Below are positions 34,268-45,312 of a DNA stretch of 64,000 bases, piece by piece. The stretch covers positions 11,304,825 through 11,368,824 of the forward strand of contig CM037841.1 of NCBI GenBank assembly GCA_021234535.1, read 5' to 3'. Numbering within the stretch: position 1 is the stretch's first letter; the number at the start of each line of letters is the position of its first letter. The notes under the pieces are model-generated. The model had not been told where the DNA came from, did not search any database, and saw nothing but the letters and a program-made list of their open reading frames with translations. A program made the position numbers and the translations under genes. This DNA is from Stichopus chloronotus (taxonomy: Eukaryota > Echinodermata > Holothuroidea > Aspidochirotida > Stichopodidae).

Positions 34268-36557
34268 AGGGAAATAGGGCATTTAGAATATACCAACATG
34301 GCATACAAAGAAAACAGCTTAAATCATTGTTACACCACTCAGTCTCATTAATAAACATCTGCAAAAGCTTCACCTCCTCAAAACAATATGCATGTGATGA
34401 GTAACAGAAGATGCATCATTTGAATTTTGAAAAGTTTGGGTGAACAAATTATTGTTGAGAAACAAATACGTGTATTTCTATCTGTGAGTAACTCATTTCT
34501 TGAAAAGAAGGCTGCTGTCCTTCCTTATTTGGAATAATCTATCATTCTGTGGCCACAAACATTTGTAACCCATAGTTCACGAATGAACTGGGGTTATAAT
34601 ATAAGTCCAGTGCAGGCACCCATAGAGGTTGTATCCTAGTTCTGACAGAGTTCATGAGAATAGTACAAGACTCCTGTCATCTGACAATTAAGTGTAAAGT
34701 GGTCCTTATGTGTCTGTTCAGGAATTTAGTTATCTTATAAATGGATTACAGTGATTTACAGTATCTTAGCAAACATGGAGGAATGTGTCAATTCATCTTA
34801 GTTATCTCAAGTGTGTTGACCATCTTTAAGTGTCCCTTTAAATTTTTGTTGGTGGTCCCAGGAATCTCTGTTTGGCCAGTTTGGAATATGTTTTATGTTT
34901 TCCCTTGTTTTTGATGGAGACATGTTGTCTGACACAGGAGATGGGATTAAGCTCTATTTTTGACAACATCCCTCCCAAGAAGAGCAGGTCGTGAGAAATA
35001 GGGTTATGGCTAATTCATATTCAATCTTTGGTAACTGACCAATCCAGAGATATCATTAATTATGTAGTATGTTGCTTGGACCAATGGGAAAAGTTTACAG
35101 AAACTAGCATGGGATAGATGAGACCACACGCTAGTGGTGCTGTTTGTTGGCCTCTGAGAATAAAAGCCAATGAACTGACCCATGCTACTCACTCTCTCTC
35201 CTACTCTCATACTCCCTCACCCAATATTCTCTCCCCCTGTAGATATTTAGTTTTCATAACCCAGTTTTCCAGTAAGAAAGTTTAAGCAAAGCTAGCAACT
35301 TCAGTGCTACACCGAGAGTCCTTTGCGAAGGTTTTCCACTTTAAAGTAAAAAGAAACCAAGGTCGTCCGTTCTAAAGTTAAAGTATTGTAGTAAGTTCCA
35401 ACTTCAGTGTTTGAGCTTAAGTTTGGCTCAACTGAAGCAGCTCAAGTTTAAAGCAATTTTATTTGCTCTGCGAGCAAGTTTAATGGACAGACCAGCAGTT
35501 CAGGAGAGACGTCTTTGTTCTGAAGACTGGGCTTCATCTGTGATCTGACCAGAAGTCCACAGTGTGCTATAAATTGCACATGGTTGTTTTGTGATTGGAT
35601 GAACGATCCACCTGTCATTTGTGGTTGGATCCACCCATCATTTTTGTGATTGGATCGATCAGAAGATCAATGTCTTGCTACACCTTTGCCGTATTTTTGT
35701 TTTGGAATCCAGAACTGTAAGTACTCTTTTGTAAGCTGTTTCTCCCGTCACCATCTGATGTCCACGACACTATCCCATTTAGCCAACTAGCCCGTATACG
35801 TATTGGTCACCGAGAAAATCAGAAGCAGTGACTGTGCACATTTTTTTTTGTAGTAGTTAAGGTACTATGGCGCCTTAAGCTTTAAGTAAATGTCCTAATT
35901 AAAGAGTCAATTGTTAGTATTGTTCTGTATTTGTTGACTGGTAGCCCTGTACTTTGTATGGAGTACATGAATTGTATGTTTACAGTGTAATAGGAATTGT
36001 AAAGTTTGATCATTGTTTGGCATCAGACACTATACTGCCACAGTTATAGTATTTCAATTTAGGTGTCATTATCATCCCTTGCATGAGTATACAGTACATC
36101 ACAAGTTGAATTTGTTTCATGTGAATGTGAATTCCACTAAGCTTGTAATTACTGAATGCAACATAATTACCGGAGTAGTCTCTGGAAAGTGTGTTACACT
36201 AAATTGTAGTACAAGTTGAGTTCGTTTGTACCATCGTATTGCATGACAGGTTGTGTGGAGGGAAAGTAATGCCCTTGCACTCAGCCCAATACAACTCATT
36301 ATTTTAATCTTAAACTCTGTGTTTGTGTCCTTTGTCAGTGTAAACCACTCTAGCACCAGTATTTGAGAGCATTTTCGACGGTTTCATAATCCAAGAATCA
36401 AGAGTAGATTTGGACCCCCAATCCACTTCATTTTCACTTGGCCCACTTGATATAAATGTTATTAGCAGCCCTGTTGGTATTTCGCTACACTATACCTGGG
36501 CTACACATTGGTTTTAAAATATGGTTGTTTTCTGAGAAACAAATGCCCTATTTCCCT
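34268..36557. mobile_element. MITE with TTAA target duplication, itself interrupted
   Basis: The ends are perfect 17-bp inverted repeats: 'agggaaatagggcattt' at 34268-34284 and its reverse complement at 36541-36557. TTAA flanks both sides (34264-34267 and 36558-36561). Without the 1.94-kb insertion inside it, the element is 344 bp and has no coding capacity. A reversed relative lies at 40974-41302. TTAA duplication is the mark of piggyBac-type transposition, but the AGGG terminus is not one I can match to a named family. Confidence 0.8.
34564..36505. mobile_element. Solo LTR, about 1.94 kb, inside the TTAA MITE
   Basis: It starts TGTAACCCA and ends TGGGCTACA, short inverted termini typical of LTRs. 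It is flanked by CATT on both sides (34560-34563 and 36506-36509). The uninterrupted MITE copy at about 41.0 kb has exactly the sequence predicted for the empty site ('ccacaaacattggttt'). Inside lie a TATA-like 'gaataaaagcc' (about 35158) and a degenerate repeat of 'gtgattggat' (35590-35660), but no coding frames. No second LTR or internal region is present, so recombination between two LTRs probably removed the rest. Clade unknown. Strand not assigned. Confidence 0.75.
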
Positions 36558-36745
36558 TTAAATGGCCAGTGACCTACACAAAAAATAATGGGTTTTTCTA
36601 CTCGATGTACAGTAGTACCTACTGATATATGCCATGTACAAGAATCATCAATTCCCATTCTTAAATTACACTGGTTGCAAGGTTTTGAGTGTTTGACCTC
36701 TAGTGCCCCTATATGACCTTTGACCTCCTCTAAAAACAATGAAGC

Positions 36746-38299
36746 TCAGATCTGGCTTACTGCAATATTTCACAAACCTTCATCCCTATAAATTACAATG
36801 CAGAGGTATTAGCCAAGAGTGAGTCACTGCCCCTCCACTTATTTCACTACAAACTTCTGCTGTCTACAGGTGCGCATTCTTTAAGTTTTTACAAGGCTGT
36901 CACATTGAATGGAGTCAAATTCAATTGATTTTATTCAAGTGAATAACAGGACAGGACTACTGTGTGTATATATTTAGACTTGCGTTCAAGGAAACTATTA
37001 GAACCTCCCTATAGTATGGAAGTATGGATACAACCCTACAACCTAACATGACACAGTCACTCATAACACTAGGCCCGGTGGTTGTTGATGAAATACTGGG
37101 TCAGAGAAGTAAATGTTCATACTGTGCACCAGCGACATAGAACATAATAGTACTGGGAATGAATATTCTCTCATATTTTTGCATTTTCTGGTGTTGTGAA
37201 CTGAAGTATGGCCTCAGGGTAAGCAATATAGGAGTGAAGGGGTGTACAGAAACAGTAGCCTCTTACAACAGTAAAAGGTGGCCTTGCAATGCAGCAGATA
37301 CAGTTCAATTCATCAATTTTTCCAGCTAGCATGATCTTTTAAAAAGGTATTCTGAGGTTGTTGATGGCTCTGTGGTTCTCAAAAATTAATCACAAGTTTC
37401 TCCCATTAAAGGCCTCTAAAAAGCCTTAAATACCACAGCTTCTGGGAGCTTTGCCCACTAGAACATTAGCTGAAACCCCTCGATCAGGTCTCTAGACCCC
37501 ATGTGCATTGACTCATGCTACTGCTGCTGAATCAGCAAACATGTCTCACCCAGCAATAGCTAAGCCCCAATCCACCTGGAAACTCCCCCTACCCCCCCCC
37601 CCCCCCCCCTCTTCCTCACTCCTTGGAATTCTATATCCATGCATGGCAATCAGCCAATATTCTATTCAAGTATTCTAGCATGATAGTGTAATTAATTTGC
37701 CAAATTTTCAAAAGGTAGTTATTTGCTGTAGTGATGCACTAAATTGTAGTATTTGTATGTAGTGATATATTTATTGCAGGCCTTCTGCTCATTCCAATCA
37801 ACATGGAAGTTGGAACATCTGTCACAGCATATGGCAGCAAAACAACTGGTGGTAAACAAAACCATTTAAAATGTGAACCATCATCGTGAACCATCAACAT
37901 CAAATATTTCGCTTACAAAGTCTTCACTCCCGGATGTTTCCAATTGTACCATGAGATACGTTCAAGTAACATCACTTCAGATAATTAAGAACTACAATAG
38001 TGCGACTATTCTACCTGTTCTAATTAAGTGTTTTAAGTTCAAAGTGTAGTAGAAAAACTGACTTACTTTACAAATTTAATAGGTTAATGGCATATGCAAG
38101 TGATTCATTGTAAAATCAATTCAGCATAAAACTATTTTAATTTAAAAACATCATCACTACCCAGAATGTGCAAATCCATTGTGGTTTTGATGATCCAATT
38201 ATGACCATTTTTTTTTTTTTAATCTGACATTATCACATGTAGGATGTGTCACAAGATACCTATGCTATACATACAGTACAAGCTTCCTTTCTTGAGATC
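36746..38299. other. Non-coding stretch
   Basis: No gene recognised. Contains 'caattgattttattcaagtg' (about 36925-36945), which on the minus strand resembles an A/T-rich retroposon tail, and a run of about 19 C (about 37590-37608). Confidence 0.4.
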
Positions 38300-39175
38300 A
38301 TGTCCATATAACACTTTCACGATTTGACTCTTGTTGACCTCAAATGTCTCCACTTATATCAATAGGGATCTTGCACTCCATTAGGTACACCTACCCACTG
38401 AATATGAGATCTATCCATGCTTTGATTCTTGAGATTTGTTTTAGCCAAATTTCACCCCTGTTGATCCAAAATGACCTTTGACCTGCACCAAAAACAGTAG
38501 GTTTCTCCTGCTCAATGTGGCACACCTATGTACAAAATATAAGATCTGTCAAAGCTTCCCTTCGTGAGATATTGTGCTACACAATTTTCACAATGTGACC
38601 TGACCGACCTAAAATGACCTCTGACCTCCACCAAAATCAATGGGGATCTTGTACTCAATGTGGTATACCTACATACCAAAATATGAGATTTGTCCAAGCT
38701 TCCCTTGTTGAGATTATGTTTACAAGGATTTCACAATTTCACCCCTGTTGACCTCAAATGACCTTTGACCTACACCAAAAATATAGGGTTCTTCTTTTCA
38801 ACGTGGTACACCTATGTACTAAACATGAGATCTGTCCAAGCTTCCTTACTTGAGATAGTGCTTACAAGATTTCTATAATTGGACCCTGTTGACTTCAAAT
38901 GACCTCTGACCTCCACCAAAATCAATTAAATCTTGTACTCGATGTGGTACACCTACATACCAAAAATGAGATTTGTGGAAACTTCCATTCTTGAGATATC
39001 ATGTTTACAGGATTTTCACAATTTGACCCCTGCTGACTCCAAATGACGTTTGACCTCCACCAAAAGCAACCTGTTTCTTCTACTCAACAATGCACATCTT
39101 TGTACTAAATATGAGATCTGTCCAAGCTTCCCTTCTTGAGAGATCGCATTTACAAGGTAGGTGTCACAAACATAC
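38300..39175 (+). repeat. Helentron/pearl-like tandem array, copy with about six units
   Basis: Units of about 140 bp start near 38330, 38465, 38610, 38750, 38895 and 39035. The internal text differs from copy A ('gtggtacacctacatac', 'atgagatctgtccaagcttc'), so this is a separate subfamily. The right end passes into 'gtgtcacaaacatacacatc' and 'gccgcatgattacattgg', a decayed form of the microsatellite and terminal block. Confidence 0.8.
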
Positions 39176-40969
39176 ACATCCACTGCCGCATGATTACATT
39201 GGTTACGAATTCATTGAAACAAAAAAGCGTAGACCGACTGGACTATTTTACAAATTACAAATAGGTCAATGACATATATGCAAGTGATTCATTCTAAAAT
39301 GAATTCAGTATTAAACTACATCTTTTCTTTTAAAAATGCTTTAAGCACACTAATGAAAAAAGAAGACTCTTAATAAGTGCACAAAACATATGAGAACAAA
39401 ATCACAGTACTGATTATATCAACAGTAACTTAAATATTGTTTATCGTTTTACTAGCAGTTATCAAGGAGAGAATGTGAAATAAACAACACACACAATACC
39501 AGAAAATACAATACATCGTGAAACTTTTAATCTCACAAATACTGAACAACCCACAGCTCTTCGTGGCTTGCTTAGACACTTCTCAAAATAAATTACATCA
39601 GCTGATACAACAACTTGAGTTACTTCATTGACCCATTTAAATAAACCCACCAAATGAGCATTATCGTGCTACCTGCCAGCAACCTCCGATCAAGAAAACT
39701 CCCACGATACTCTTCGCTGTTGACTCCGTTTGTCCGCTAACTTGCTGCGGTACCGATCTCATTGCTATGGAATCTAATTACGCCTTTGCCAATCCACACA
39801 TATGTCACTTGTTAAGCATATCAGTGGGAGTGAAGAGAGTTGTTTGTAATTATTATAGGTTAAAGTACATTTAATGTAAACACAGATGCAGCAAAAAAAG
39901 GTTAAAAGCGTCACAACAGTAATTCATTAAAGCTGCCGATATCAACGGTATACTGTTGCATAGAAAGTGGGAAACAAAATTTCTGTGGGGATAGACCCAG
40001 TTGGCAGACCTGTCATTTGTGTAACATACAGTACAGTAGCTGAGAGCAACAGCAAACTTGAACCTAAAGGTAGTCACTCATCACCCCTTGCGACATTTTT
40101 TGCTTAGGGTAAGGAAAAGTCTGCTCTTTAATTGACAGTAAATTTAAAAGCTGCATAGTGGCTCATATTACACAGCATACACTGGGGCCCATTGTTTTTT
40201 TTTGTTTTTTTTTTCACATGTGAAGAACTTTTAAAGGCTGTTGGAGAGACTAGAAGTAAATATTACTGTATCTGTTAACAAACACTTCTATCGACAAACG
40301 GAAACCCTCAGAGAAGAATTTTGTAGGATTCAGTATTCAGGCATGGCAAACAAAACAAACAATACAAATGGCGGAATCATTTAATGTTAAAACTAATTAA
40401 CATCTGCTGTAAAGGACACGCTCCCCCCCTCCCTCGCGACAATTCTGGCGAAAGGGAGATATAAGTAGTTTCATTACAAACATGTCTCATGCATGCTCTG
40501 TGAGCAAAATTCAGGATGAAAATATGAAACACATTGTAACTCTCATGAGCAGTAGTTGCACTAGGACAATTCAGAGTAACTATGGCACCATGCTAAAAAC
40601 TTATTCGAGGGCATGTTGTGCATGGTTGATGCATTAGAGTAAGCAAGGGGTAAGTAGGCCTACACGTCCATGATGTGAGTGTATTATGTAAGCATGAGCA
40701 CATTCATGACTATGACGTGGTACTGAGGTCACTTAATTGACCAACGAGTGAATATCTAGTAAGATACAATCCATAGACGTGCACTCTCTACAAGAGAGTT
40801 ATATGGTAACACCCATTAGACCAATTCAACACACAAAAGGTGACGAGTTAATGCCTAAATTACACTTTCAATAGCATGTAAAATATATCATGATGCTAAA
40901 GTCAATCAACTCAGTGGGATATATACTATAAGGTCAAGACAGTAAACACTGCACTGACTGTGCCAGTGC
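39176..40969. other. Non-coding stretch
   Basis: No gene recognised. An M1 right-end fragment lies at about 40605-40682 ('gatgcattagagtaagcaag', 'gggtaagtaggcct', 'ccatgatgtgag'). Confidence 0.45.
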
Positions 40970-41306
40970 TTACAGGGAAATAATAGGGCGTTTATTTTAG
41001 AGAAAACATCCATATTTTTTAAACCAATGTTTGTGGACAAAGAGGAATGACAGTAGCCTTCTTCTCAAGAAATAAGCCCCTCACAGATAGAAATTCAGTT
41101 ATTTGTTACTCAACACGAATTTGTTCACACAAAACTTCTCAAAATTCAAATGACGTATCTTCCATTACTCATCACATGCATAATGTTTTGAGAAGATGAA
41201 GCTTTGGTAGATGTTTATTGATGAGATTGAATGGTTTAACAATGATTACCTCTATTTTCTTTTGCATGTCATGTCGGTGTATTCTAAACACCATATTTCC
41301 CTTTAA
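40970..41306 (-). mobile_element. TTAA-flanked MITE, uninterrupted copy
   Basis: The element at 40974-41302 (329 bp) is the reverse-complement relative of the MITE at 34268-36557 minus its LTR. Shared text includes 'tctatctgtgag', 'cattatgcatgtgatgagta' and 'cacaaacattgg'. It is flanked by TTAC (40970-40973, presumably a mutated TTAA) and TTAA (41303-41306). The ends 'agggaaat' are inverted repeats. The open frame at 41218-41559 only partly overlaps it and is not a transposase. Confidence 0.8.
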
Positions 41307-41918
41307 GAAGTTGTTTACAGACCTGCAGTATATTTTATTCACATCTGTGCCTGCTATTACAGTATTCATGTACTTAATAATGTACAACACAGATATACAG
41401 TCCTGTAAGCAACATAACAACCTTCTGACCTTCCAGCAAACAAACAGAGGAAGTGTGACTGTGACATCAAATATAACTCAGCGAATTTCAACTACAGAAG
41501 GCTCAAGACTACAGAGTTTAACTGGCATTAATTTGCACGCTTACGGTAACAGAAGATAAGGGCTGGATGTATAGGTACTGTAGTTTGGTAAAGACTTTAA
41601 TTCATGAGAAAAACATACATAGAGATAGATCACACATTGATATAATATAAACTCTGCACTACAGTAGAAACTATTTGCAAAACTGAGAAATAATCAATAA
41701 GCAATGTTTAAGAGCAAAGCCAAGTGACCGAGGTATCTTAGGTCACAAATTGCAATGCCAACCTGACTACTTTGCCCCTTTAAAAATCTTCACTACTGTA
41801 ACTCTCTCAACTTCTCACCCTTCCTGTTCCCCTCACTTCACAATTGGCTGCTAGTATGGCAAGCCAGCGAATCCAAGTGAAAATGCATAATACATACATG
41901 CAGTGTATCAACCTGACT

Positions 41919-41960
41919 CGATAGGACTAAGTGTTGTTGCGATAGGACTAAGTGATGTTG
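41919..41960. repeat. 21-bp tandem duplication
   Basis: 'cgataggactaagtg.tgttg' occurs twice in direct tandem with one mismatch. Confidence 0.85.
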
Positions 41961-44900
41961 CCTTGTGAAACTTTTGGTCTGACATCTTGTTTCCAATTAT
42001 CTGAGATTCACACATAATATGTGATTCAAATCTGTTCTGAGAGACTCCAATATCAGGTGGGTCATTGAAGTCTCCTCTTGAGAGTAGAAACAAGTTACAT
42101 CACAATTGACACCAATTGCAAAACTTGAAATGCACACTGAGGGTACGACATATTCATAACTCCAAAGTTCCGAGAGGCTAGATGCGGGTCCACACCTAAT
42201 CTGTCCAATGGTGAATCAGTGCCCCCTGGAGGAAGGGTTTAAGGGGCGCAGTGTCCCCCTTTAAATTTTCCTTGTGAAGTTTAGGAGTGTCTACATGCAA
42301 AATGGTAGCACTTTTTGGGCAAGTTGGTCGACACAATTTCTCTAGGTTAAAGCCCAAAAAATCTGTTCTGCAGGCCTGCTGATCTTTCTCCTTTTTTCAT
42401 CTTTCCTTACTACGGAGATGTGAAATGCAGGTTTTTCAAAGAGCATGGCGGGTCAGCGGGTTTGAACGTTCAAATGCAGGTCAGACCCACGAAATGCTAG
42501 TCACTTGGAAGGTATGTATATTGAAAGCACACTTGTTATCATTCTGCCATAAACATCAAACACCCTAGATAAGAATTTTGTTGGCTTCACTAAACTGATG
42601 CAGCGATACACTAATTAGACTTTCTTAATTCCATGTGTATGGTAACTACTGCAGTAACCTAGGTAACTCGAGTACCTCCACAGCATTTACTACCCAGTCC
42701 CAAAGTTATAACATTATTAGAAGTTTCACACCATGTGGTAAATTCTGGTCTCAGGTGATTCACAGAACATATTAACATATCCTGGCGGTAGCTAAGTATT
42801 TTTGATGTGCAATACAGTTCACTTTTGTACATCAACCTGCATGCCTCAATTTCTCTTTTACACTCCCCCTTGTTTTCACATCACATTATATCTACGCTGG
42901 TCACACTGTGCTACACCATCATTAAATGAGTTCACAGCAACACTTCATTAAATCAATTTCGGAACTTAATACCTGTTAGATCTGAGACATTCCAAATTTA
43001 TTCTAATTAAATGAAACTATGAAGTAACATGTATCAGGTTTGATTTGGAATTAACATAAAATTATCATTTTCATCATATACTCGATAGGATTGTCTGATC
43101 AAATGTACGAACTGATGAAAACAAAGATGATTACAAGCATAGGATGCAAGAATACCAGTGAATTTTAAAGACAGAAAACCAAACGCAAGAATGCACACAA
43201 CCACAGGTTGTGTGATTCAGCCATTAATATACATGTGTGTCTAGACACACACAATATTAACACATTAAGACATTATCTAACATGTAATTTGTCAGCACAT
43301 GCATGAGAGATTCATCACAGCAAGCTTTTTGATTACAAACTGAACTGGAATACTGGATTAATTGAAAGAGGACAGCAAGATAACAAGATACAGAGGAAAC
43401 TATGGTTCCCTGCATGAAGATTATTTTAACTGTAGTCCTTGCGTCTTAACCGACATTCACACATACCGTCTTGGTAAGAATTCTCAACTCTTATTGGCTG
43501 ATTTAAATCAGGTGACAATTTACTATACGATGGATGGTGCCAGGTCATTTGGCCTAATTGGCATACTGTAAATACCTAAAGGTATAACAATATTCTGAGA
43601 ACTTTCTATGATATCTCATTACGACCACCGAAAATGATGTAACAGCAAAAAATCCAAATTATGTGAATATTCATGAACGGTCACCGAGGGGCGGAGGCAC
43701 GTTTCAACAGCACAACTAAAAGGAAGTTAGCACATACCTTACGCTTAGTAAGCATTCAATGGTACATGCATAAAGTAGGCCTATATTGTATACAGCATGT
43801 TGGTCTGACAGTCTAGCTGGCCTTACCTAGGACCAACATTCCTAATCCCAATGGCAATACGAATGTTTACAAGTAACCTACATACCTTGAAACGATGTGG
43901 CCTATATACCACAGAAAGTGGTGCGTTGTGTGGCAATAACATCACAATTTCAAACTTTGGAGTTGACTTATGAGAATCAGGGGAAGCTTTTGTGGGCCTT
44001 GACTTGTCATAGGTCTGAATGATGTTGGCTTGCCTTCTGACTGTGTGCTTTTAATGATGATGCATAATATTTGTGGCCATGTTGTCAAAAGATTGATAGC
44101 CTACTGCAGTTCTCCCTCTGGTGAAAGTTGTAGTCTCAACATTAGGCTACACTGAGTAGCACAACTGTTACTTAACTCCTTAATCTTATGTTGGAACCAC
44201 TAAAATCCTAAATTGCTAAGCCTACACTTACTCTAAACTACAGCAAGTGCAACTTACAGTTCGTGAACTGTGACATTAGTACTGTCATTAGGCCCTGGGC
44301 CTAATCACCAAGAAGTAGATGGGATATGGGCCTTGTTCAACACTCAATTAGCCTAATTATTAGGCCTACAAATCAAAAGCTAGTACAGTAGGCTTGTCAA
44401 AAAATGATAAGGAATGCTAGAGATTTGTACTTTGAACAGTGCCTGAATTATACCTAGCATAATAATTTATGTGCATCGTACATACTGCCTCTCACATACA
44501 ACTGTTCCTTGCGTTGTTCGCCGTTGTATGTACGAAAACATGATTACTCTCATACTTGTTTCATAATATCATGTGATATACTTATGAATAATAATTTTTT
44601 CCAGCAAGATGTGGGACTCGTGTAAATGAAAAACAGACGAAGGTTGGCAGACTCTGTGTATAGTGTAAAGAGACAGTGCATTATGATTTCTGAGAGAGCG
44701 CCATCTTCTGGGAAAATGCTACAAAAGTCTGCTCGGCAGATTAAGTATAACATTGCTTAAAAAAAAGCACAACTTTTTCTACTGAAGATCTATGTTTGCT
44801 CATTAGGCTGGTCAGGAGTTACTGCCTAACTTTGTAAGGCACTTCTATTTTCAAACTGCACTGCTGATTTCATATGAATCATGCACACACCTAAAATCTT

Positions 44901-45247
44901 CCGTGCAACAGCATGTCACTGAGTTTCTGTGAATTAGCTGAATATCCTGAGACCATTAACAAAGAATCTGCTGGAGAGATCAATGGTTCTGATCTTATAA
45001 TGCATGCAAGTTTAAGTGCAAAGCTGTTATAAATCCCCAATGACATCCAGTAACATGTCACATTTGGACATAGGGGAGCTTCAGATATTGTCTTCAAGTA
45101 ATTACAGAGATGTCAACAGAGTGACTAGAATACAGCTGCAATCAGTGTAAGATATCACTGAGAATGGCATGCACTTAAACCATTCATTATGCGTTAGTCT
45201 TACACCCCTTGACAAGCAAAGCACATGCAACCAGCAGTTGTCCAATT

Positions 45248-45312
45248 GTGTTCCACACAACTCATTGGTGTGGGTATTCACATGTGGCTATAGTCCTTGC
45301 TCACACTGATGC
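45248..45312 (+). repeat. MITE family M1, left-end fragment
   Basis: It has the hairpin 'ccacacaac', a 5-base loop and 'ggtgtggg', followed by 'tattcacatgtggctatagt' and 'ccttgctcacactgatgca'. It stops before the core. Confidence 0.55.

Larger units (their letters stand above)
34100..36745 (+). repeat. Helentron/pearl-like array units, split by a nested insertion
   Basis: About one and a half array units (34100-34263) run up to 'cctctgatgacc' and continue at 36562 with 'atggccagtgacctacaca', then 'atgacctttgacctcc'. Removing the intervening element with one TTAA restores the expected 'tgacc-TTAA-atg' text of the unit. The array therefore predates the insertion. Confidence 0.75.

Noticed and set aside
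38300..39175. CRISPR-like array
   Set aside because: Repeats are adjacent, diverged and about 140 bp with no spacer structure, in a eukaryotic intron/transposon setting.
41218..41559. 113-codon plus-strand frame
   Set aside because: It starts inside a non-coding MITE and crosses its end. No transposase-like residues.
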